Shown here: positions 59,283 through 64,000 of the stretch, in pieces
Position numbering within the stretch: the stretch's first letter is position 1
Layout: each line of letters begins with the position of its first letter
Assembly (NCBI GenBank): GCA_016699165.1
Contig: CP064963.1
Location: 3,720,001-3,784,000 of the forward strand
Reading direction: 5' to 3'
Length of the DNA stretch: 64,000 nucleotides
From: Candidatus Melainabacteria bacterium
GTDB lineage: Bacteria; Cyanobacteriota; Vampirovibrionia; Obscuribacterales; Obscuribacteraceae
The notes under the pieces: model-generated
What the model saw: only the letters and a program-made list of their open reading frames with translations
What the model was told of the DNA's origin: nothing
Databases searched by the model: none
Made by a program: the position numbers and the translations under genes

Positions 59283-59297
59283 TCTGGCAACGCCAGA
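59283..59297 (-). promoter_or_regulatory. Hairpin beside the RBS of the 48-residue gene
   Basis: On the minus strand TCTGGC-GTT-GCCAGA forms a perfect 6-bp stem with a 3-base loop. It ends at the first bases of the AGAGGAG RBS. It could mask the RBS and control translation. Confidence 0.35.
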
Positions 59298-59367
59298 CAC
59301 AAAACAGCCGCTGTTTAATTCTGTTTCTTCCGATGTGAAAACTGGATGAAAATTTGAACAACTTAAC

Positions 59368-60096
59368 TCAAGAGCAAAAGACAAGCTTAAAAACTTGTTT
59401 TTCAGTCTTGAATCCCGTGATGCTCAGTTGTCCGTGTTGCAGCTTTGCCATAGCCGCAATCGTAGCAAGTCCGATTCCGTCGCCATTGGAAGGTATCAAA
59501 CGCAACTCTCCCAGACGCCACGGAATGTAATCTGTAACTGTTGGAATGGGATTAGCGCTGAATGTCATGGAAACGCATCGCTTTTTTTCTTGTCCCGTGA
59601 TGTTGATGTTATCCAATTTTTTGCAACCATGAAGGATGTTGTAAATGATTTCTGTGAGCATATGCTTCATTTGAATAGCATTGCCAATTAAGACAGTCCC
59701 TTTTTTGATATTCCAAGATAAAGACACTTCTTTTTCACTAAATTCAGGCTGGGTGCTAATTTCGATTTCTTTGAGCAAGTCTTCCAGCACTAGCTTTTGT
59801 TTCTGGGGTTCTGCTATAGCTTGTTGCGAAACTGATGTCAGCGATTCGATGTCGCTTATCAATCTTATAATTGAGCGGTTTAAAATAACAAACCTAGATA
59901 GTGGCTGAGAGTTGCGAGCAAGTTCGTCTTGCATCAAATCTAAATGAGCTTTCAATGCCGTAATAACTGACAGCTCCTCGTGTTCAGTGTCCATTATGTA
60001 TGACGTGAGAGTTTCGATATTTTGATTGTCGGCCTTGCGACAGACCAGATGCTTCCACGATTTTTTCATTTTGCTTAAAATTGATTCGCGCATCAC
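59368..60096 (-). CDS. Degenerate histidine-kinase-like protein
   Basis: A 242-residue protein with a dimerisation helix (EHEELSVITALKAHLDLM; the His is H39) and a GHKL-like ATPase domain. The N-box area LTEIIYNILHGC and G2 area SNGDGIGLATIAAMAKLQHGQ are recognisable. The usual G1 box (DxGxG) is missing; the segment reads SANPIPTVTDY. No sensor or membrane segment is present, so it is cytoplasmic. ATP hydrolysis is doubtful, although the His and the G2 loop remain. It may work as a protein-interaction or phosphate-transfer module with the atypical regulators at 57946 and 58626. Confidence 0.72.
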   Translation of the reverse strand: MMRESILSKMKKSWKHLVCRKADNQNIETLTSYIMDTEHEELSVITALKAHLDLMQDELARNSQPLSRFVILNRSIIRLISDIESLTSVSQQAIAEPQKQKLVLEDLLKEIEISTQPEFSEKEVSLSWNIKKGTVLIGNAIQMKHMLTEIIYNILHGCKKLDNINITGQEKKRCVSMTFSANPIPTVTDYIPWRLGELRLIPSNGDGIGLATIAAMAKLQHGQLSITGFKTEKQVFKLVFCS

Positions 60097-60258
60097 AACT
60101 CCGTTCTCTTTCGAGGGAAGACAATTGCCTTCATGTTCTTATTGTAGATGTGCATGATTAAAGACTGGTGAAACTTGAACATATTTTTTCACTCAGTTTT
60201 AACGGCCAAACTGGAGAATAGAAGTGTATAGACGAACCTTGTTTCGGGAGAATAGCGT

Positions 60259-61290
60259 ATGAGATTTTTTAATGGCTGGTTTAACAAAAGAATTGGAATT
60301 GATCTAGGAACCTCCAACACGCTTATTTATCTAGAGAATAAAGGAATCGTTCTTTGCGAACCTTCTATCATTGCGATGGACGTGAACACAAATCTTCCTA
60401 TCGCCGTAGGTCTTGAAGCTTTCGACATGCTTGGACGCACTCCCAAAGGTATCAGAGTTAGCCGTCCACTTAAAGCCGGAGTGGTGGCAGAAATCAGAGA
60501 AACAACTTTTATGCTCGAGACTTTTCTAAAGCGAGTCTACGCCAAAGAAGGATCGTTGCGCAATCCCGAAATTATTATTGCAGTTCCCGAAGGTATCACA
60601 AGCGTTGAGCGAGTTGCCATTCAGCAGATAGCTGAACATCTTAAAGCCAGTCGCGTTTATTTGCCCTCCGAGCCGCTTTGTGCCGGCTTTGGAGCCGAGC
60701 AACCCGTTACTGACTCAATCGGTTCGATGATTGTCGATATCGGTGGCGGTACCACTGAAGTTGCCGTAGTTTCGTTGTCTGGAATTGTTGTTAGCGAATC
60801 TATTCGAGTGGCAGGCAACGATTTTGATGATGCAATCAAATCTCACTTAAAAGCACAGTATAGCCTTGAAATCGGCGAGAACTCTGCTGAAGCTCTCAAA
60901 ATAAGATTAAGCTCGCACGAAGAACCTTATGATCAAGGAAACTTTGTGGTTGTAGGTCTAAACTCTTCTTCTGGTGTGCCAAGAACACTAACAATTAGTA
61001 GAGAAGAAATTCTTCTGGCAATTTCTCAGCCCCTGAAACAAGTTATTCAGGCGATAAAGAGAACATTGGAGAAATGTCCTCCCGAACTTGCTGCTGATAT
61101 TTTTGAGCGCGGCATAATTTTAACCGGCGGCGGTGCTCTTTTAGACGGACTTGAACATTTGATTATAAGCGAAACTCAGTTGCCTGTGGTCATTGCCAAT
61201 AATCCATTATCGTGTGTTGCAATAGGCGCTGGAAAAATGTTTACAGATCCACAATTTCAAAGAGTGCGCGAACTGAGCCTGTGTGCCTAA
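60259..61290 (+). CDS. mreB: Rod-shape-determining actin homologue MreB
   Basis: A 343-residue actin-fold protein. The phosphate-1 motif is IGIDLGTSNTLIYLENKG (residues 12-29), phosphate-2 is MIVDIGGGTTEVAVVSL and the adenosine motif is GIILTGGGALLDGL. The length is typical (about 340). MreB organises cell-wall synthesis along the cell. Genes mreC and mreD do not follow; instead a 109-residue protein and the kinase 2 operon do. It may therefore be an additional MreB copy. The N-terminal FFNGWFNKR resembles the amphipathic membrane-binding helix of MreB. Confidence 0.93.
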   Translation: MRFFNGWFNKRIGIDLGTSNTLIYLENKGIVLCEPSIIAMDVNTNLPIAVGLEAFDMLGRTPKGIRVSRPLKAGVVAEIRETTFMLETFLKRVYAKEGSLRNPEIIIAVPEGITSVERVAIQQIAEHLKASRVYLPSEPLCAGFGAEQPVTDSIGSMIVDIGGGTTEVAVVSLSGIVVSESIRVAGNDFDDAIKSHLKAQYSLEIGENSAEALKIRLSSHEEPYDQGNFVVVGLNSSSGVPRTLTISREEILLAISQPLKQVIQAIKRTLEKCPPELAADIFERGIILTGGGALLDGLEHLIISETQLPVVIANNPLSCVAIGAGKMFTDPQFQRVRELSLCA

Positions 61291-61314
61291 TAAAAATACA
61301 AACAAAGGAGTTGC

Positions 61315-61644
61315 ATGAGTATTCTAATTGGTAATTACGAATTTGATGGACCTTATGACAGCATACGCGAATTCAAAGACGAATCAGGTCTGTATGCTGT
61401 TTTGCACTGTGATGGCGAAAAGTATGAGCTGATTTATCTGGCTGAATCAGCTAATCTCAAAGAAAGCATTGAAATGTCGCCATCGGCAGAAAATTTGCCA
61501 CATGGCTCCACGCGAATTGCCATTTTTTACACAGAGCCGCGCAGTGACCGCGAGCGAAGAGAGATGGTGGACGAAATTCTATTGGAATTTGAAAACGAAG
61601 ATAGCGAGCATTTATGTCAGTCACCATCTGTAGTGGCTAAATAA
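61315..61644 (+). CDS. GIY-YIG-like small protein, probably degenerate
   Basis: A 109-residue protein opening ILIGNYEFDGPYDSIREFKDESGLYAVL, then YELIYLAESANLKESIE and STRIAIFYTEP, then RREMVDEILLEFENE. This order matches a group of small GIY-YIG-like proteins, where GxY is in the SGLYAVL strand and the second motif would be in the xxGES region. Here the second motif is LAES, and the catalytic Arg cannot be identified. It is 24 bp after mreB and overlaps the kinase 2 gene at its end by 8 bp on the opposite strand. The function is unknown and nuclease activity is doubtful. Confidence 0.55.
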   Translation: MSILIGNYEFDGPYDSIREFKDESGLYAVLHCDGEKYELIYLAESANLKESIEMSPSAENLPHGSTRIAIFYTEPRSDRERREMVDEILLEFENEDSEHLCQSPSVVAK

Positions 61645-62548
61645 TACCGAGGCTTTTTCTTGCTCTGTATATTCTCAATGCGCGACTAACATCCCGCGCG
61701 CTCTGAAATCTGTTCTCTACTTCCTTTGCCATACATCTTTGAACTATATTCTCAAGTTCTTTGTCAATATTAAGATCTGGGTTAACTTCTGCGAATTTCA
61801 AAGGGACCAAAGTGAGGTGCTTCACCAAGCACGTTTTCAGGTCGTCTCCGTCAATTGGCTGTACTCCAGTCAATGTTTTATACATTAAGCAGCCGAGTGA
61901 ATAAATATCCGATCTAGGATCAGTCGGAAGTAGCCGAATTTGTTCTGGACTGGCATAGAGTGGACTGCCAAAAAATTCTTTTTCCGGTTCTAAATTAACC
62001 GAACGAAATTCGCCTCGAACTTTTAGTTCGGAGATTCCGAAGTCAACTATTTTGACGCACTCACCTTTTTTCTCACATTTGATCAATAAAATATTTTCGG
62101 GCTTTATATCGCAATGGACAACCCCCTTCTGGTGGGCATGTTCTAATCCATAACAGATTTGCTCAAAAATATTGACACTGCGATCAACATTGAGATTGCC
62201 GTTTTGGGAAATTACTTTGGAAAGGCTCTCGCCATCATAGTATTCCAAAATTACATAGGCATTGGGTCTGAGCCCGAATTCGTAAATGGTTGCAATATTT
62301 TCGTGATTAAGACGATAGCCTATATCTGATTCTTGCCGAAATTGCATAACTACAGATGGATTAGCCACCATTTTATTTTTTATCAATTTCAAAGCGAAAA
62401 TTTTGCCAGACGAAGTTTCTCGAATTTTATAAACCTTACCGGTTGCCCCTTCTCCCAGGAGTTCGAGAATTTCAAAGCGACCTATGAATGTTGAATTGCT
62501 GATTATATCTGCAAGTGTTGGTCGTTTTTGTCTACCGGTTGATTCCAT
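61637..62548 (-). CDS. Serine/threonine protein kinase (Hanks type), copy 2
   Basis: A 303-residue cytoplasmic kinase with an N-terminal ~22-residue extension. It has LLGEGATGKVYKIRE, FALKLIK (K54), GVVHCDIKPEN (D147), VDFGISEL and GSPLYASPEQ. HRD is changed to HCD, as in some non-RD kinases, which usually need no activation-loop phosphorylation. It is clearly homologous to kinase 1 (53770), including the C-terminal end CMAKEVENRFQSARDVSRAL. It is 9 bp downstream of the unknown 138-residue gene (62974). Confidence 0.88.
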   Translation of the reverse strand: MESTGRQKRPTLADIISNSTFIGRFEILELLGEGATGKVYKIRETSSGKIFALKLIKNKMVANPSVVMQFRQESDIGYRLNHENIATIYEFGLRPNAYVILEYYDGESLSKVISQNGNLNVDRSVNIFEQICYGLEHAHQKGVVHCDIKPENILLIKCEKKGECVKIVDFGISELKVRGEFRSVNLEPEKEFFGSPLYASPEQIRLLPTDPRSDIYSLGCLMYKTLTGVQPIDGDDLKTCLVKHLTLVPLKFAEVNPDLNIDKELENIVQRCMAKEVENRFQSARDVSRALRIYRARKSLGII

Positions 62549-62557
62549 TTGATTTAC

Positions 62558-62974
62558 TTACTGACTCAAGTTTGGTTGGTGAGTATCAGTTTTATTGTTT
62601 GCAAAATTATTCAATATGCGTTTGGTGTGGTTAGCACTCATAAATGTTGTCAGACATTCCAACTCTAGACCCATACCAGGTGTTTCCAGATTTTGATATT
62701 GTTGGCTACGTTTTGCTGTTTCACCTTGAAGTTTAGCCATAGACTCTTCTTGACGCCAGTATGTCAGCGCAGATTTGGAAGCGTCTCTATTGTGCTTACT
62801 TTGGGTGATGTCACACATGTTGAGAATAGTTGGATCGCAAGATTCGGTTATTTCAGCATCGTCAACTGGAACTTCTGGAGTTACTTCGTACCTTTCACCC
62901 TCATCTTCGAGGCGTCGAAGTTTTAAATTTTCGAGAGTGAATCGAGAGAGCGATCGCTGAGAGTCATGTGTCAT
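62558..62974 (-). CDS. Hypothetical soluble protein upstream of kinase 2
   Basis: A 138-residue, charged and largely disordered protein without signal peptide or membrane segment. It has an acidic part (RYEVTPEVPVDDAEITESC) and several Ser/Thr sites (SQRSLSRFTLEN, SKHNRDASKSAL) that could be phosphorylated by the co-transcribed kinase. Two Cys pairs (SCDPTILNMC) are present. It is the first gene of the kinase 2 operon and is controlled from the region holding the 63053 palindrome. It is not a recognised family. Confidence 0.55.
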   Translation of the reverse strand: MTHDSQRSLSRFTLENLKLRRLEDEGERYEVTPEVPVDDAEITESCDPTILNMCDITQSKHNRDASKSALTYWRQEESMAKLQGETAKRSQQYQNLETPGMGLELECLTTFMSANHTKRILNNFANNKTDTHQPNLSQ

Positions 62975-63232
62975 ATTTAGTCACCGTGGGAATTTTGGTA
63001 CAGTCTCTGCACGTTTGTATAACTAGCTCACTGTAACGATCTAGAAGTCGAAATGCCACCATATATTGTGGCACTAAAACAACACAATGAATTAACAATT
63101 CCGCATAGGCAGCGCCTGGACATGCGTGGAGTGTTCAGTTACTCGTCGTGGTTCGTTGAAAGTTACTTTTTTCCGCTTTTACACTTATAATGAATTATGT
63201 TTCTATAATCGCGCTGACAGGAGGCAGGTCTT
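62975..63232. other. Intergenic region with palindrome and a -10 element
   Basis: Between the kinase 2 operon and the small frame at 63233 no larger gene is seen. It holds the 22-bp palindrome (63053-63074) and a perfect -10 TATAAT at 63186-63191, about 40 bp upstream of the strong AGGAGG RBS that precedes 63233. No matching -35 at the right spacing was found (TTGAAA lies 24 bp upstream). Confidence 0.45.
63053..63074. promoter_or_regulatory. 22-bp palindrome upstream of the kinase 2 operon
   Basis: A 22-bp element with core CCACCATATATTGTGG (63056-63071). It is the reverse complement of the element at 53884 in 21 of 22 positions. It lies 78 bp upstream of the 62974 start. Confidence 0.6.
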
Positions 63233-63421
63233 ATGCGTCTTTGCCGCAACGATCTGCCCGTAAAAGCCCTCGAGGAGTTCACGTGGTCATTTTAGCGTAA
63301 GCAATTAGCCAATGTTGCCCGCCGGAAAGCCAAAATGAAGCAGAGTAGCACCGGCAAACTAAGCGCTGAAGACTCAATCAAATTGCTAAATAGAAGCAAA
63401 AGAAGTAAGAAACTTAGGTGA
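63233..63421 (+). pseudogene. Small basic ORF interrupted by an in-frame TAG
   Basis: A 62-codon frame begins at ATG 63233, with strong AGGAGG 8 bp upstream, and ends in TGA at 63419-63421. Codon 21 is TAG. The first part is MRLCRNDLPVKALEEFTWSF and the second has LANVARRKAKMKQSS and LSAEDSIKLLNRSKRSKKLR. Continuous basic composition across the stop suggests one interrupted gene, most simply a TGG-to-TAG change. A 20-residue peptide from the first part is also possible. The next gene begins 4 bp after the final TGA. Confidence 0.45.
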
Positions 63422-63425
63422 ACCT

Positions 63426-63851
63426 GTGCAACGTTATTTCCTCAGATTAGTTCTCATAACTTTGATATTTCATTGTATCTTTCCCCTCATCCCAGGGTTT
63501 CATTATCATGGAAGCGTGCTGCATTCGATTCCTGTCGGCGTGATTTTTACTACTATCGGGAGCGGTTTTGAAGTGTTTTTCATTTCGCTTAGTCAAACGT
63601 TTAGGATGAGAATTCAAAAAATATACCTTTTGATACCGGCATGGTTTCTTGGATTTGGACTGTTCCCAGCTATATTGCTCAAGTGCTTTACTCAGTCAGC
63701 ATCGCCTGATATTTCTTTTTCAGGATGGGAGCCGGCAATCGTTGGAGGCGTGCTTATTTTTTGTATTGGTATCGTCACTGGTTGCGGCGACTTCAATATA
63801 GATATTAGAAATAGATTGAGGAAGCTTAAATTGGGTTCACTAGTCGTTTGA
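63426..63851 (+). CDS. Hypothetical small membrane protein
   Basis: A 141-residue protein with four membrane segments (LVLITLIFHCIFPLIPGF, VGVIFTTIGSGFEVFFISL, IYLLIPAWFLGFGLFPAILL, AIVGGVLIFCIGIVTGCG) and a basic C-terminus. The start is GTG, with AGGTGA 5 bp upstream, directly after the interrupted small ORF, so they probably share one mRNA. No family is recognised. It is transcribed away from the kinase 2 operon. Confidence 0.6.
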   Translation: MQRYFLRLVLITLIFHCIFPLIPGFHYHGSVLHSIPVGVIFTTIGSGFEVFFISLSQTFRMRIQKIYLLIPAWFLGFGLFPAILLKCFTQSASPDISFSGWEPAIVGGVLIFCIGIVTGCGDFNIDIRNRLRKLKLGSLVV

Positions 63852-63878
63852 GTCCCTTTGGACGTAAAAGACCGAATA

Positions 63879-64000
63879 TTAAACCGTCTCGTGTTCGCCC
63901 TTGGGCTTGCCGTCCAGAGCTTGAAGATGCCCTGTTTCCCATCCGAATATTGTTTCTGTTTCTAGAATTTTGAATTTTGCCAGAGTCAAATCGTTCTTGA
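63879..64000 (-). CDS. C-terminal fragment of a gene running off the window
   Basis: The minus strand is open from the window edge to TAA (63879-63881), giving about 40 residues: LTLAKFKILETETIFGW, then ETGHLQALDGKPKGEHETV. Composition is coding-like and the frame converges on the membrane protein at 63426. The fragment is too short to name a family. Confidence 0.45.
   Translation of the reverse strand, partial: KNDLTLAKFKILETETIFGWETGHLQALDGKPKGEHETV

Noticed and set aside
47915..63074. The recurring palindrome as confirmed NrdR boxes
   Set aside because: No nrd genes nearby and no tandem boxes at fixed spacing, so only a resemblance is stated.
63233..63421. Pyrrolysine or suppressor decoding of the TAG
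   Set aside because: No supporting Pyl or suppressor tRNA gene in the window; a mutation or error is simpler.
1..64000. CRISPR arrays, phage genes, insertion sequences, rRNA and tRNA genes
   Set aside because: No regular spaced repeats, transposase or structural phage proteins, and no rRNA or tRNA-like sequence recognised by eye.

Overview
This window looks like a chromosome segment of a non-photosynthetic, facultatively anaerobic Gram-negative-type bacterium. It has exported and lipid-anchored proteins, a lipopolysaccharide-type glycosyltransferase, MraY, MreB and a complete respiratory nitrate reductase operon. The many TPR proteins, the exported proteins built from short charged repeats and a stand-alone DprA/SLOG-like gene remind me of the non-photosynthetic sister lineages of Cyanobacteria (Melainabacteria/Obscuribacterales). 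That placement is an impression from gene content, not shown by a marker gene. No rRNA, tRNA, CRISPR array, transposase or phage structural gene was recognised.

Layout. 0-8.6 kb: exported proteins, a DEDDh exonuclease fused to a WYL-like domain, a MazF-type toxin-antitoxin pair and pyrE. 8.7-26.3 kb: a denitrification/nitrosative-stress island. It holds two NarK transporters (the first frameshifted), a hydrolase, an E2-like protein, a methyltransferase, the iron-centre repair protein Ric, and two Rrf2 regulators. These flank a seven-gene minus-strand operon: dihaem cytochrome c - narG (frameshifted) - narH - narJ - narI fused to a Rieske domain - cytochrome b - anchored cytochrome c. 26.3-34.1 kb: EamA transporter, HD-GYP regulator, histidine kinase, a TPR gene split by a frameshift, mraY and a DprA-like gene. 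34.4-46.3 kb: PcrA-type helicase with a glycine-rich insert, ndk, a heptosyltransferase-like gene, a ribbon-helix-helix protein with a histone-like tail, a sugar-modification cluster (aminotransferase, acyltransferase, GT-C-like membrane protein, two small paralogues) and a HigBA pair. 46.3-51.6 kb: TPR protein, small membrane protein, lipoprotein, quinol-dependent NO reductase and an exported START-like protein.

51.7-63.9 kb is a signalling and envelope island. It has two near-identical patatin-like phospholipases of equal length, two Ser/Thr kinases, a DUF1778-GNAT toxin-antitoxin pair, two methyl-/acyl-transfer enzymes, a response regulator with Glu at the phosphorylation site, a receiver-like protein lacking Asp and Lys, a histidine-kinase-like protein lacking a clear G1 box, a 48-residue membrane protein and MreB. 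A recurring palindrome close to CACCATATATGGTG occurs five times between 47.9 and 63.1 kb; two 22-bp copies that match at 21 of 22 positions lie upstream of the two kinase loci.

How it fits together. Nitrate import (NarK), NarGH reduction, a quinol-oxidising membrane part joining NarI, Rieske, cytochrome b and two cytochromes c, NO removal (NorB) and Fe-S repair (Ric) form one nitrate-to-nitrite and NO-to-N2O respiratory and defence set. No nitrite reductase or N2O reductase is present here. Three single-base frameshifts (narK, narG, TPR gene) each look like one missing base; they may be sequencing errors or real lesions, and raw reads would decide.
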